The notes: generated by a model not told the origin, from the letters alone. 64,000 nucleotides of DNA from Alphaproteobacteria bacterium (GCA_020632795.1 JACKEV010000016.1:1-64000), one strand, 5' to 3'. Shown: positions 27,204 through 37,400, counted from the stretch's first letter. A program made the numbers and translations.

Positions 27204-28661
27204 TCAGGAGCCGGTGAGCTGCTTGATCTCGGCCTCGATCGCAGCCCGATCGGAGGGGTTGGTGTCGACGTAGCGCTTGTAGTAGCCCACCGCCCCCGGG
27301 ATATCGCCGTTGTCTCGGGCGATATGCCCGAGGTACTTGAGCACTTGCCGGGTGCTCGCCCCGGAGCGCTCGGCCAGGTTCAGTCTCTGCGCGGCCCCCT
27401 GGCGGTCGCCGGACTCGTAGAGCGCGATGCCGAGGTAGGCCCCGATGTTGGGGTCGGTCGGCCCGCCGCGGGCCGCCTGGTCGCAGGCGAAGCGCGCCTG
27501 CTGCCAGTCCCGGCTCGCGAAGAACTGCTTGCAGTTGGCGGCGTGGTCCACCGCGGCGTTGCCGCCCGGATCGGTGCTGCCCGGGTTGGTCCCGGCGCCG
27601 TTGGTGCGGGGGTCGTCCCGCGGGCCCACCGGGATCAGCACCGGCGGCGCGTCGTCCTCGGGGGGCAGCGCGTCGGGGCGCTCGCGCAGGGATCGCTCGA
27701 TCTCCTCGCGCAGGCGCCGGGCCTCGTCGCTCTCGCCGCCGGGGTCGGTGCCCGGGTCCTCGACCGTGGTGTTCTGCTTCGGCGGCGGCTCGGGCGGGAG
27801 CTCCACCACGCTGTTCTTCTGGGTGTACCACCAGCCGATCCCGGCGCCGGCCAGCAGCAGGACCAGCACGACGACGATGGCCCGGTTGCCGCCGCCCTCC
27901 TCCTTGGTGGAGGGTGGCGCGGTGTTGACCGCCCGGCGCTGCTGGATGCGCTCGCGCTGCTTGGACTTGAGCGCGGCGAAGGGGTCGACGAACTGGCCGT
28001 GGTCGCTGGGGGTGGCCGGACCGCCGGAGTCGGGGGCCGGGCCGCTGGTGGCCTGCCGCAGGGCGTCCTTGGCCAGGTCCGAGCTGAGGGTGGACATGCC
28101 GACGATCATCGTGGGCGCGTCCTCCTCCTCGAAGCCGGACCCGCCGACCTCGTCAGCGGCAGTGCTCAGCTCGGCCTCGGCGGCCTCGTAGACCTGGATG
28201 AAGTAGGCGTCGAGGTCGGGGATGTCGCCGATGGTCGCCCAGGCCTTGCCGTCGTGGGAGATGACGTCCTCGGAGGTGACCCGGCCGTCCTGGATGTACT
28301 TGCGCAGGGTCTTGATGTCCGAGAAGTCATAGACCAGGCCGATCTTGACCTTCACCTTCCAGGAGGCGATGCCGACCTTGCGGAAGTCGAGGTCCTCGGC
28401 CGATCGGCGGCCGCCGCCACCGGCGGCCGGGGCGGCGGGCTGCGCGGGGGCGGGGGCGCGGGCGCCGAAGTTGCCGCTGATCACCGCGCTGGAGCCGCCG
28501 GAGGCGCGCGCAGTGGCCTGCTGGGCCTCCTCTTCGGCCTTGTTGGGGTAGACGATGAAGACGTAGCGGCAGCTCGGGCAGGTGATCTTCGCGCCGCGGC
28601 CGGTGACCTTGGAGTCATCCAGCTTGTACCGAGCTGCGCACGACGGGCAGGTGACAATCAT
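27204..28661 (-). CDS. zinc-ribbon - GYF-like - TM - TPR protein (paralogue)
   Basis: 485 residues. ATG 28661 gives MIVTCPSCAARYKLDD, the standard opening of MJ0042 zinc-ribbon proteins (CPSC...CPSC within residues 5-32). A GYF-like domain follows at about 105-155 (VYDFSDIKTLRKYIQDGRVT), then acidic linkers, a transmembrane helix near 270-290 (AIVVVLVLLLAGAGIGWWY), a Pro/Asp linker and TPR-like helices (about 390-480). Same architecture as the next gene, 11 bases downstream; the pair probably arose by duplication. In Myxococcus, proteins with this cytoplasmic arm connect polarity GTPases to a trans-envelope machine (family knowledge); the partner here is unknown. Confidence 0.7.
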   Translation of the reverse strand: MIVTCPSCAARYKLDDSKVTGRGAKITCPSCRYVFIVYPNKAEEEAQQATARASGGSSAVISGNFGARAPAPAQPAAPAAGGGGRRSAEDLDFRKVGIASWKVKVKIGLVYDFSDIKTLRKYIQDGRVTSEDVISHDGKAWATIGDIPDLDAYFIQVYEAAEAELSTAADEVGGSGFEEEDAPTMIVGMSTLSSDLAKDALRQATSGPAPDSGGPATPSDHGQFVDPFAALKSKQRERIQQRRAVNTAPPSTKEEGGGNRAIVVVLVLLLAGAGIGWWYTQKNSVVELPPEPPPKQNTTVEDPGTDPGGESDEARRLREEIERSLRERPDALPPEDDAPPVLIPVGPRDDPRTNGAGTNPGSTDPGGNAAVDHAANCKQFFASRDWQQARFACDQAARGGPTDPNIGAYLGIALYESGDRQGAAQRLNLAERSGASTRQVLKYLGHIARDNGDIPGAVGYYKRYVDTNPSDRAAIEAEIKQLTGS

Positions 28662-28741
28662 CCGGGCAGACCTGGGCCGGCGTCCTGTGCCGGATCCTCC
28701 ACACGCTACCACCCCTGCGTTTCACGGACAACGACCCCCGG

Positions 28742-30994
28742 TCAGTCGATGACGATCTCCAGGGGCTCCAGGCGGGGGTTGATCGTCCGGCGGCGGCGCT
28801 TCGCGAACTCGATGTCGAGCCGGATCGTTCCCGGGAAGCTCTTCTTTCCACGGATCACGCCCAAGCCGAAGTTCCGATGGACCACCCGCACGCCCACCGC
28901 GAAGTCCGAAGGATCGGTGGCGGGGCGCGTGGTGACGGGCTCATCGAGGTCCGGCGGGGCGGCGTCGACCGGGGCGCGCTGCTTCTGCCAGGCCAGGAAG
29001 GCGTCGAGCTTCGCCTTCTGGTGGGTGGGGCCGACGGCCGGCGCGGGACGTCGCCGAGCGCCGGAGCCGGCGGGCCGCATCAGGTCGCGGGGGATCTCAT
29101 CCAGGAAGGGAGAAGGGGAGGTAGGGGCGATCCCACGCCCGTAGATCATGCGCCGCAGGGCCCGGGTCAGGTAGAGGCGCTCCTGGGCCCGGGTGATGGC
29201 GACGTACATCAGGCGACGCTCCTCCTCCAGCTCGCGGTCGGTGTAGTGGCCGCCGTGGACCATCGGGAAGGAGCCCTCCACCAGGCCGGTGGCGAAGACG
29301 ACGGGGTACTCCAGGCCCTTGGCCAGGTGGGCGGTCATCAGGGTGATGCGCCCGCCGTCGGGCAGCTCGCTGTCCTGGCCGGTGAGGGAGGCCCGGTCCA
29401 GGAAGGCCTGGAGGCGCTCGAAGGGGTCCTCGATGTCGGCCTCGGCCTCGGACTCGACGTCGCGGCCCAGCTCCTGGATGTTGCGGATGCGGTCCTCGGC
29501 CTCGGTGGTCTTCTCGGCCTTGAGCGCGGGCAGGTAGCCGGTCTCCTCGGCGATGAGCTGGACCAGCTCGCCGGGGCTGTGGCTGGGGACCTCGGCGCGG
29601 AAGCGGTCGATGAGGGCGACGAAGCCGGACAGGGCGCGGCCGGTGCGGCCCTTGGCCTCGCCCATCGCGCGGGCGGCCTCAAGCATGGAGACGCCGTGCT
29701 GGTTGGCGTGGGCCTCGATGGCGTCGACGGTGCGGGCCCCGATGCCCCGACGGGGCACGTTGACCACGCGCTTGAAGCCCATCTCGTCGGCGGGGTTGAC
29801 GACCAGGCGCAGATACCCCAGCAGGTCCTTGATCTCCAGCCGCTCGTAGAACCGCCGGGCCCCCACGATGACGTAGGGCAGCCGCGCCTCGCTGAGCGCC
29901 AGCTCGAATACCCGGGAGCGGGCGTTCGTCCGGTAGATGATCGCGATGTCCTCCGGCCGCTGGCCCTGATCGAGCAGGGTGCGGATCTCCCCGGCGACCT
30001 CGCGGCCCTCGGTCTCCTCATCGCGGCCGATCAGCGTGAAGATGGGCTCGCCGGTGTCCCCGGCGGTCCAGAGACGCTTGTCCTTGCGCTGGCGGTTGTT
30101 CTCGACCACCGCCATCGCGGCCTGGAGGATGCGCTCGGTGCTGCGGTAGTTCTGCTCCAGCCGCACGACCCGGGCGTCGGGATGGTCCCGCTCGAAGTCC
30201 AGGATGTTGCGGATGTCCGCGCCCCGGAACGAGTAGATGGACTGGTCGTCGTCACCCACCACCGCGAGGTTGCCGTGCCCGGCGGCCAGCAGGTTCACCA
30301 GCCGGTACTGGGCGCGGTTGGTGTCCTGGTACTCGTCGACCATGATGTAGCGGAACCGGCGCTGCCAGCGGTGGCGCACGGCGTCGTGGTCCCGCAGCAG
30401 CTCGGCGGTCTTGTTGATGAGGTCGTTGAAGTCGAGGGCGTTGGCCGCGCGCAGCCGGGCCTCGTAGTCCTCGAAGCAGGAGACCGCGACGCCGGGCAGG
30501 TCGGGCTCGTCGGCCAGGGCCTCGGGGCCGGCCATCGCGGTCTTGGCCCGGTCGATGAGGCCGCGCAGCCGCCGGGGGGAGAGCTTCTCCTTGTCGACCC
30601 CGCGGCCCTTGAGGATGTCCTTCAGCAGGCGGTTCTGGTCGTCGTCGTCGTAGATGACGAAGCTGCGGGGGTAGCCCAGGTGGGCGATGTCGCGGCGCAG
30701 CATGCGCACGCAGGTCGAGTGGAAGGTCGACACCCACAGGTCGGCGGCGGCCTCGGGGCCCACCAGGATGCCGATGCGGTGCTTCATCTCCTGGGCGGCC
30801 TTGTTGGTGAAGGTCACCGCCAGCACCTGCCAGGGCTGGGCGCGCCCGGTGTGCAGCAGGTGGGCCACCCGGCGGGTCAGCACCCGGGTCTTGCCCGAGC
30901 CCGCGCCCGCCAGGATCAGCAGCGGCCCGTCCAGCGCCTCGACCGCCTCGCGCTGGGGGGCGTTGAGGCCCTGAAGGTGGTCGGGGTCGCTCAC
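28742..30994 (-). CDS. uvrD: UvrD/PcrA-type ATP-dependent DNA helicase
   Basis: 750 residues. SF1A helicase motifs: Q motif LNAPQREAV, Walker A AGAGSGKTRVLTRR (about residue 32), motif II VDEYQDTN, motif III GDDDQSIYSFRGA, motif IV YRSTERIL, motif VI YVAITRAQERLYL. The C-terminal 60 residues (VGVRVVHRNFGLGVIRGKKS...) form the Tudor-like domain that in PcrA/UvrD contacts RNA polymerase. Role: 3'-5' unwinding in repair and replication restart. GTG start overlaps the glmU stop by four bases. PcrA and UvrD cannot be separated by sequence reading alone. Confidence 0.92.
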   Translation of the reverse strand: MSDPDHLQGLNAPQREAVEALDGPLLILAGAGSGKTRVLTRRVAHLLHTGRAQPWQVLAVTFTNKAAQEMKHRIGILVGPEAAADLWVSTFHSTCVRMLRRDIAHLGYPRSFVIYDDDDQNRLLKDILKGRGVDKEKLSPRRLRGLIDRAKTAMAGPEALADEPDLPGVAVSCFEDYEARLRAANALDFNDLINKTAELLRDHDAVRHRWQRRFRYIMVDEYQDTNRAQYRLVNLLAAGHGNLAVVGDDDQSIYSFRGADIRNILDFERDHPDARVVRLEQNYRSTERILQAAMAVVENNRQRKDKRLWTAGDTGEPIFTLIGRDEETEGREVAGEIRTLLDQGQRPEDIAIIYRTNARSRVFELALSEARLPYVIVGARRFYERLEIKDLLGYLRLVVNPADEMGFKRVVNVPRRGIGARTVDAIEAHANQHGVSMLEAARAMGEAKGRTGRALSGFVALIDRFRAEVPSHSPGELVQLIAEETGYLPALKAEKTTEAEDRIRNIQELGRDVESEAEADIEDPFERLQAFLDRASLTGQDSELPDGGRITLMTAHLAKGLEYPVVFATGLVEGSFPMVHGGHYTDRELEEERRLMYVAITRAQERLYLTRALRRMIYGRGIAPTSPSPFLDEIPRDLMRPAGSGARRRPAPAVGPTHQKAKLDAFLAWQKQRAPVDAAPPDLDEPVTTRPATDPSDFAVGVRVVHRNFGLGVIRGKKSFPGTIRLDIEFAKRRRRTINPRLEPLEIVID

Positions 30995-32391
30995 CGGGGC
31001 ACCTTGCCGGCCCGCTCGGCGAAGCGGGCGCGCAGCTCGGCGGCCCGGTCAGGCAGGTTGCGCTGGCGGCCTCGGCCCAGAGCCAGGGCGTCGTCGGGCA
31101 CGTCGGTCGTGATGACGCTGCCGGCGGCGATCAGGGCGCCGTGCCCCACGGTCACCGGGGCGACCAGCGCGGCGTTGGAGCCCACGAAGACGCCTGCGCC
31201 GATCTCGGTGTGGTGCTTGCCGAAGCCGTCGTAGTTGCAGGTGATCGTGCCCGCGCCGATGTTGGTGTCCGCGCCGACGTGGGTGTCCCCCAGGTAGCTG
31301 AGGTGGCTGGCCTTCACGCCGTCGTCCAGGCGGGCCTTCTTGGTCTCCACGAAGTTGCCGACCTTGACCTTGCGCCCCAGCACCGTGCCCTCGCGCAGCC
31401 GGGCCATCGGGCCGACCGTCGCCTCGGGGCCGACCTCGGCGCCCTCGCACACCGTGCCGGGCTTGATCGTGGCGCCCGCGCGCACCACGGTGTCGGTGAG
31501 CACGGCGTGGGCGCCCACGGTCACCCCCTCCTCCAGCACGCAGGCGCCGGAGAGCACCACGCCGGGGCCCAGGGTGACGTCCGGGGACAGGCGGACGCCC
31601 GCGTCGACATACGCGCTGCCGGGGTCGCGCAGGGTGACCCCGGCGAGCATCCAGGCCTGGTTGATGCGGGCGCGCAGCGCGGCCTCGGCGACCGACAGCG
31701 CGGCCCGGTCGTTGACCCCCATCAGCTCGTCGGCGTCGGGGTGGCAGACCGCTTGGAGCCGGCCCCGGGCGGCGGCGGCCTCGACCGCGTCGGTGAGGTA
31801 CAGCTCGCCCTTGGGGGGGTGGGGCTGGAGGGCGGGCAGGACCTCGTCGATGAGCCAGGCGGCGTCGAAGGCGTAGATGCCGCTGTTGTACTCCCGGACG
31901 AGGCGCTCAGGCGGCGTGGCGTTGGCGGCCTCGACCACCCGCTGCGCGCGACCCTCGGCGTCCCGGACCAGCCGCCCGTAGGCGCTCGCCGGGACCTCGT
32001 GGGGCTCCAACATGGCGGTGAGCACGGTGCAGAGGGCGTCGCCGTGGCCGTCGAGCAGGGCGCGCAGGGTCTCGGGGCGGACCAGGGGGGTGTCCCCGGC
32101 GAGCACCAGCAGCACGCCCGCCCGGGGCAGGGCGTCGGCGGCGCAGAGCACCGCGTGCCCCGTGCCCTTCTGCTCGGCCTGGAGGGCGTAGCCCGCGCCG
32201 TCGCCCAGCGCGGCGCGCACCCGCTCGGCCTGGTGGCCCACCACCACGACGGGGGCGGCCCCGGCGCCCTTCGCGGCCTCCATCACCCAGCGGGTCATCG
32301 GCCAGCCGCACAGCGGATGCAGCACCTTGGGCAGCGACGAGCGCATCCGGGTGCCCTTGCCGGCGGCGAGGATCAGGGCGGTCGTGGTCAT
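30991..32391 (-). CDS. glmU: bifunctional UDP-GlcNAc pyrophosphorylase / GlcN-1-P acetyltransferase
   Basis: 466 residues, normal GlmU length. N-terminal uridyltransferase with LAAGKGTRMRSSLPKVLHP, QAEQKGTGHAV and VLAGDTPLV; C-terminal left-handed beta-helix of hexapeptide repeats with KVGNFVETKKA, HLSYLGDTHVG and NIGAGTITCNYDG, the acetyl-CoA site. Makes UDP-GlcNAc for peptidoglycan and LPS. ATG 32391. Upstream are 113 bases divergent from the SDR gene, in which I see only short GC-rich repeats. It is translationally coupled to the helicase downstream. Confidence 0.95.
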   Translation of the reverse strand: MTTTALILAAGKGTRMRSSLPKVLHPLCGWPMTRWVMEAAKGAGAAPVVVVGHQAERVRAALGDGAGYALQAEQKGTGHAVLCAADALPRAGVLLVLAGDTPLVRPETLRALLDGHGDALCTVLTAMLEPHEVPASAYGRLVRDAEGRAQRVVEAANATPPERLVREYNSGIYAFDAAWLIDEVLPALQPHPPKGELYLTDAVEAAAARGRLQAVCHPDADELMGVNDRAALSVAEAALRARINQAWMLAGVTLRDPGSAYVDAGVRLSPDVTLGPGVVLSGACVLEEGVTVGAHAVLTDTVVRAGATIKPGTVCEGAEVGPEATVGPMARLREGTVLGRKVKVGNFVETKKARLDDGVKASHLSYLGDTHVGADTNIGAGTITCNYDGFGKHHTEIGAGVFVGSNAALVAPVTVGHGALIAAGSVITTDVPDDALALGRGRQRNLPDRAAELRARFAERAGKVPR

Positions 32392-32504
32392 GGGCGGCTC
32401 CGAGGCGTGTGGGCCGGATTAGCCCGTCCGACCCCGGTGAGCACGCCTTCGCGCGGGCCCCCGGGTCGTGGTAGAAGGAGTCTCCCCCTCGCGGAGGAAG
32501 GACC

Positions 32505-33227
32505 ATGGGAGATCGCCTCAAGGGCAAGGTCGTCTGCATCACGGGCGCAGGCCGGGGGCTGGGCAAGGCGCTCGCGCAGGCCTTCGACGCCGAGGGCGCC
32601 CGCCTCGCGCTGGCCGCCCGCACCACCCCGGAGCTGGACGCGCTGGTGGCCACCCTGCAGGACGCCATCGCCATCCAGACCGACGTGCGCGAGCCGCGCG
32701 AGGTCCAGGCCCTCATCGACGCGGCCGTCGGCGAGTTCGGCACGTTGGACGTCATGATCAACAACGCGGGGCTGGCGGTCTACGGGCCGGTGGGCAGCTA
32801 CACCCCCGACGAGATCAACCGGGTCATCGACACCAACGTCAAGGGCGTCATCCACGGCTCCCAGGCGGCCTTCAAGGTGATGAAGGAGAACCGCACCGGC
32901 TTCATCATCAACATCAGCTCGATCGCGGGCAAGCTGCACCTGCCCAACGAGTCGGTCTACAGCGCCTCGAAGTGGGCGGTGAACGGCTTCACCGGCACCC
33001 TCTGGCTGGAGGCCCGCAAGCACGGCATCAAGGTGGCGGCGGTGTGCCCCGGCGGCGTGAACACGCCGTTCTGGACCACCCAGGAGTTCCTGCCCTTCCC
33101 CGACCGCATCGACCCGGAGCGGGACTTCATGAACCCCGCCGAGGTCGCGCGGACCGTGGTGGAGCTGGTGGCGACGACGCGGGAGTACGTCATCACGGAT
33201 GTGGTGATGCAGCCGCTGCTGTTCTGA
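32505..33227 (+). CDS. short-chain dehydrogenase/reductase (SDR)
   Basis: 240 residues. Classical SDR: TGAGRGLGKALA (NAD(P) Rossmann loop, about 11-22), NNAGLAVYGPVG near residue 87, catalytic Ser in INISSIAG and the Y-x-x-x-K pair in YSASKWAVNGF (about 150). Substrate unknown. GGAGGAAGGACC provides the ribosome site before ATG 32505. Tail-to-tail with the DUF3501 gene, three bases apart. Confidence 0.9.
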   Translation: MGDRLKGKVVCITGAGRGLGKALAQAFDAEGARLALAARTTPELDALVATLQDAIAIQTDVREPREVQALIDAAVGEFGTLDVMINNAGLAVYGPVGSYTPDEINRVIDTNVKGVIHGSQAAFKVMKENRTGFIINISSIAGKLHLPNESVYSASKWAVNGFTGTLWLEARKHGIKVAAVCPGGVNTPFWTTQEFLPFPDRIDPERDFMNPAEVARTVVELVATTREYVITDVVMQPLLF

Positions 33228-33230
33228 GGG

Positions 33231-33818
33231 TCAATCGGCCCGCAGGTCGTCGATCAACGCCCCCCGCTGCGCCGAGGGCAGCGCGGCGTTGGCCTGATAC
33301 GCCGGGTGGTCCACCACGAAGCGCACCTCGCGGGTGAAGTCGTAGAACGCCGCCTTCTGCAGGGGCTCGAGCGGGAAGCGCACGAACTGCACCGAGGAGA
33401 TCTTGCCGGCCTCGGTCTCCCGGCCCCCTTCGAAGACCGCCTGGACCGGCGGCTTGCCCGCGATGTGCAGGGACAGGTGGCGGGAGAGCCCGGAGAGCTT
33501 CACCAGCATCTCGGTCCGCTCGGCGGGGTCCGGGTACTCGACCAGCAGGGTGGCGGACAGCTCGCTGTCGCCGGGCAGCAGGGGGTTGTAGGCGTCCAGC
33601 TCGGCCTGCACGGCCTCGGGGCGGGAGATGTTCTCCACCCGACACATCTCGAGGATCTGCCAGAGCATCGTGGCGTGGTTCTCGAACAGCAGGGTCAGGT
33701 TGGGGCCGACCGACACCCGCCGCAGGTCCTTCGTGCGCAGGATCTCGGCGTGGAGGCGGGGGCGCTGGGCGGCGAAGGTGTCCCGATCCAGCACGTCGTC
33801 GAGGGTGAGGGGGCGCAT
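33231..33818 (-). CDS. DUF3501 family protein
   Basis: 195 residues; ATG 33818 gives MRPLTLDDVLDRDTFAAQR, and GGAG lies 6 bases upstream. It matches the DUF3501 pattern: VSVGPNLTLLFENHATMLWQ near residue 40 and the LPGDSELSATLLVEYPD stretch. DUF3501 genes are commonly found beside rubrerythrin/redox genes, as here. Biochemical role is not established. A hairpin lies in the gap between it and the rubrerythrin gene, so expression of the two may be uncoupled. Confidence 0.8.
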   Translation of the reverse strand: MRPLTLDDVLDRDTFAAQRPRLHAEILRTKDLRRVSVGPNLTLLFENHATMLWQILEMCRVENISRPEAVQAELDAYNPLLPGDSELSATLLVEYPDPAERTEMLVKLSGLSRHLSLHIAGKPPVQAVFEGGRETEAGKISSVQFVRFPLEPLQKAAFYDFTREVRFVVDHPAYQANAALPSAQRGALIDDLRAD

Positions 33819-33837
33819 GGCAGGCTCCACAAGCAGA

Positions 33838-33866
33838 GAGGGCCCGCCCACGCGGGGCAGGCCCTC
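33838..33866 (-). terminator. intercistronic hairpin between rubrerythrin and DUF3501 genes
   Basis: On the minus strand GAGGGCCTGCCC pairs with GGGCGGGCCCTC (11 of 12 positions) across a 5-base loop, 20 bases after the rubrerythrin stop and 19 before the DUF3501 start. There is no U-tract, so a processing/attenuation hairpin is as likely as a terminator. Confidence 0.5.
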
Positions 33867-33886
33867 AAGAGCGGTCGAAGGGAGGA

Positions 33887-34306
33887 TCAGCTGATCTCGT
33901 CCAGGGCCCGCTGGAAGCGGCCGGCGTGGGAGCGCTCGGCGCGGGCAAGGGTCTCGAACCACTCGGCGATCTCGGAGAAGCCCTCCTCGCGGGCGGTCTT
34001 GGCCATGCCCGGGTACATGTCGGTGTACTCGTGGGTCTCGCCCGCGACGGCGGCGCGCAGGTTGGACTCGGTGTCGCCGATGGGCAGGTCGGTGGCCGGG
34101 TCGCCCACCTGCTTGAGGAAGTCGAGGTGGCCGTGGGCGTGGCCGGTCTCACCCTCGGCGGTGTCCCGGAACAGGCCGGCGACGTTGGGCTCGCCCTCGA
34201 TGTCCGCGACCTTCGCGAAGTAGAGGTAGCGGCGGTTGGCCTGGGACTCGCCCGCGAAGGCGGCCTTGAGGTTGTCGTGGGTCCGGGTGCCCTTGAGTGC
34301 AGCCAT
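33887..34306 (-). CDS. rbr: rubrerythrin (ferritin-like diiron domain only)
   Basis: 139 residues. Diiron four-helix bundle with GESQANRRYLYFA (first Glu ligand near residue 20), EGETGHAHGH, a second GETHEYTDMY and ERSH. Rubrerythrins reduce hydrogen peroxide. The usual C-terminal rubredoxin domain is absent, so an external electron donor is needed. ATG 34306 with AGGAG 8 bases before it. A Fur-family gene occurs at the far end of this window but is not linked. Confidence 0.9.
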   Translation of the reverse strand: MAALKGTRTHDNLKAAFAGESQANRRYLYFAKVADIEGEPNVAGLFRDTAEGETGHAHGHLDFLKQVGDPATDLPIGDTESNLRAAVAGETHEYTDMYPGMAKTAREEGFSEIAEWFETLARAERSHAGRFQRALDEIS

Positions 34307-34329
34307 GGGTGGAACTCCTGGTGGGTAGG

Positions 34330-34415
34330 GATTGAGACTCAGTCCAGATTGAGAGCAAGTCTAACCAGTGATCCAACGGCCGCAAGCGCTCGGGAATATT
34401 GAAAGTGGCTTTCAA
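34330..34415 (-). promoter_or_regulatory. repeats upstream of rubrerythrin, possible operator region
   Basis: In this unusually AT-rich spacer GATTGAGA occurs twice as a direct repeat (34330-34337 and 34347-34354, 17 bases apart). Further upstream TTGAAAG-TGG-CTTTCAA (34399-34415) is a perfect inverted repeat. The latter begins 13 bases after the kinase stop, so it could also act as that gene's weak terminator. No classical PerR/Fur box was recognised. Confidence 0.35.
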
Positions 34416-34427
34416 CAGGGTGAGCGC

Positions 34428-37400
34428 TCATGGCACGACCCAGCGGGCCCAGCGGCGAGGACGGACGATCCCGTAGCGGCCCCGGGTCGCCTCGATGGTG
34501 GCCCGGACCTCATCGTCGTCGCCCTCCCACGCCGCGCGGCGGAGGCGGATGGCGGCGCGGGTCGGGCCCACGATCTGGACGGGCAGGGTGGCCTCAAGTC
34601 GTCGCAGGCCCTCGGCCGCGCCGCCCGGGTCACCCTCGGCGTGCCGGAGGCTCTGCGTGAGGAACTGGCCCCAGGCGCGCGCCACCACCCAGGGCCGTCG
34701 ACGCAGGCGCCGCGCTGCGCTGCGCGCGATCGCCGCCGCGCTGGCGTCCCCCTGCCGGAGCGCCACGACCGCCACAGCGCCCCGGGCCCACCACATCGAC
34801 GGGCCGATCAGGTTCAAGCCTGACGTCTGCGCGATGAGCGCGGGCCATCGGACCGAGAGCCGCGCGTGCAGCGCGGCGGCGTCCCCCCGGTAGCAGGCGA
34901 TCTGGGCCTCCGCGAGGAGCTGCCGGAAGGACAGGAGCCCCCACCGGGTATCGCCCCATCGGGCTCGGGAGCGGGCCAGGCGGGCCTCTGCGGCCTCGGG
35001 GCGGTCCAGGGCCAGCGCCACGGGCACGCCGATGGCGACCTCCAGCAGCCCCTCCAGCACCCGGTTGCCCCGGCTCCGGGCCAGGGCCAGGCGCTCCGGC
35101 AGATCCCGCTCCAGGTCCTCGAAGCGGCCGTTCAGCACCGCCAGGGCCGAGCGGGCCAGCTCCGCCAGCGCAGCGTCCCAGCCCACCGAGCGACGCAGCG
35201 CGGTCACCGCCTGCTCCACCAGCGCCTCGACGTCCTGTCGTCGGCCCGCCCGAAGCGCCGCGAGGGCCGCGAACAGGTCCACCCGCCCGCGGGCCACCTC
35301 GTCGTCTCCGGCCAGGGTCCGGGCCTCGTCCAGCAGCCGGGCGGCGCGGCGGATGCCCCGCAGGGTCCCGGGGAGGCCCAGGCTCAGCAGGGCCAGCGCG
35401 GCGCTCCTCGGGCCGGGGTCCTGCCCGCGCACGCCGATCAGCATCGCGGCGGAGCCCAGAGCGCCCGCCAGCGCCGGGTCGGTGAACGTCGCGCCGAGCG
35501 CCCCGGTGTAGAGCACCTCGAAGCGGGCGCGCTCCCGGGCACTCAGCGAATGTGGGCGGCCCCAGCGGCACAGGAGGTGCCCCAGGGCGATGCGCCCGAT
35601 CATCCCCAGGCGGCGCCCGCGTTGCCACGGGCGGACCCCCAGCTCCTGGAGGAGCTGGTCGAGGAGCGCGAAGCCCTCGGCGCTGCGCCCGCTGTGGAGG
35701 AGCTGCTCGCAGGCCGACCGGCGCAGCGCGAAGCCCTCCGCGGGCTCGGCCAGCGCGGCGGCCTCCTGGAGCGCGGCGGCGGCCTCGGCGCCTCGGTGGG
35801 CACGGGCCAGGGCCTCTCCCCAGGACCGCAGGCGCCCGGGCCGCGCGGGGTCGCCGGCCTCGGTGAGGGAGACGGCCAGCCCCCAGGTCTCCGCCGCGCG
35901 GTCGAAGGCCATCTGGGCGTCGGCAGCCTCGGCGACCTGGAGCGCGCAGGCCAGGGCAGCCGGCCGGTCGTCTGCGGCCAGGAGGTGGCGCAGCCGACGC
36001 TCGGGGGCCTCGCCCGCCAGCGCGTCGGCCAGGGCCCGGCGCAGCGCGCGGCGTCGATCGTCGCTGAGCCCGATGAACACGGCCTCACGGAGACGTCGAT
36101 GCGGGAGATCCAGGGGGTCGTCCGGGTGCAGACCGCGCCCCTTGAGCAGACCCTCGCCGCGCAGCCCGGCCACCACACGCCAGTCGGTCACCTGCGCGGC
36201 GGCCAGCAGCGCCCCGGCCCGCAGCGGCCCGCCAGCCACCGCCGCCGCCTCCACCACCGCGCGGGCTGGCGCCGGGAGCGCGTCCAGGCGGCCCCGCACC
36301 AGAGCCTCCAAGCCGGTGACGGCCCCCTGGCTCTCCGCTGCGCGGCTCAGCTCGACGAGCAGCAGGGGGTCTCCGCCGGCCTCCCGGGTGGCCTGACGGG
36401 CGAGGGCCTCCGCGCCAGGGCCCAGCACCGCCTCCGCGAGGCGCAGGGCGTCGGCCTCTCCCAGCGGCCCGAGGTCGACGTGCGCGGCGTCCAGGCGCGT
36501 CGCCAGGGTGTCGAGGGTCTCCTCCATCGGCCTGGGGCTCGCCGCTCGGGGCCACAGGCTGGTGATCCACAGGGCGCGGGGCGGGTGCGTCCCGGCCAGC
36601 AGGGCGTCGAGCAGCCCGGCGCTGTCCCGGTCTCCCCAGTGGGCGTCGTCGATCACGATGAGCAGCGGCTGGCGCTCGCTCACCCGCTCCAGCAGCTCCC
36701 GCAGGGCGGCGGCGCCCCGGGCCTGGGCGTCGGGGGTCGCCTCACCGTCGGGCGGCCGCGCCAGCAGGGTGGCGGTGACCGGGAAGAGCCGCGTCAGATC
36801 AGCGGGGCGACGGGGCAGCACCGCGGCCCGCGCGGCGGGGGGCCAGTCCGCCAGCGTCCGGGCGAGCTGGTCCACGATCGGGTCGAGGGCGTTGAAGGGC
36901 ACCGACTCGTGCTCGGCGCAGGCCCCGCTCAGCACCAGGGCGTCGCCGCGGTCGCGGAGGAAGCGCCGGATCAGCGCGGTCTTGCCCACCCCGGAGGGCC
37001 CCTCGATCCGCACGAGCGCGCTGGTCCCGGCCTGCGCTACCTGCCAGGACCGCGCCAGGGTGGCCAGGGCGTCGGCGCGCCCCACGAGGGCCGGCTCGCG
37101 GGTCGCGGTGGGGGTGGGGCGACCCAGGGCCCGGCGCAGCGCCACCCCATCGGGCCGGGCGACGGGGTCCCGGGCCAGCAGAGCCATGGCCAGCGCGGAG
37201 AGGTCCTCGGCCCCGGGCACCGGGGATAGCGGCGGGGCGTCCAGCCGCTGCTTGTCCGACAGGAGCCGCGCGGCGGGCCCGACGAAGGGGGGACGTCCGG
37301 CCAGCGCCGCGTAGAGCATCACCCCCACCGCGTACCAGTCGCTGGCCTCGGTGGCCGGATCGCCAGCGGCCTGCTCGGGGGCCATCGTGGTCGCCGTCCC

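Noticed and set aside
34399..34415. TTGAAAG/CTTTCAA palindrome as a definite terminator of the kinase gene
   Set aside because: Stem is short and AT-rich with a 3-base loop and no U-tract; kept only as a possible regulatory site.
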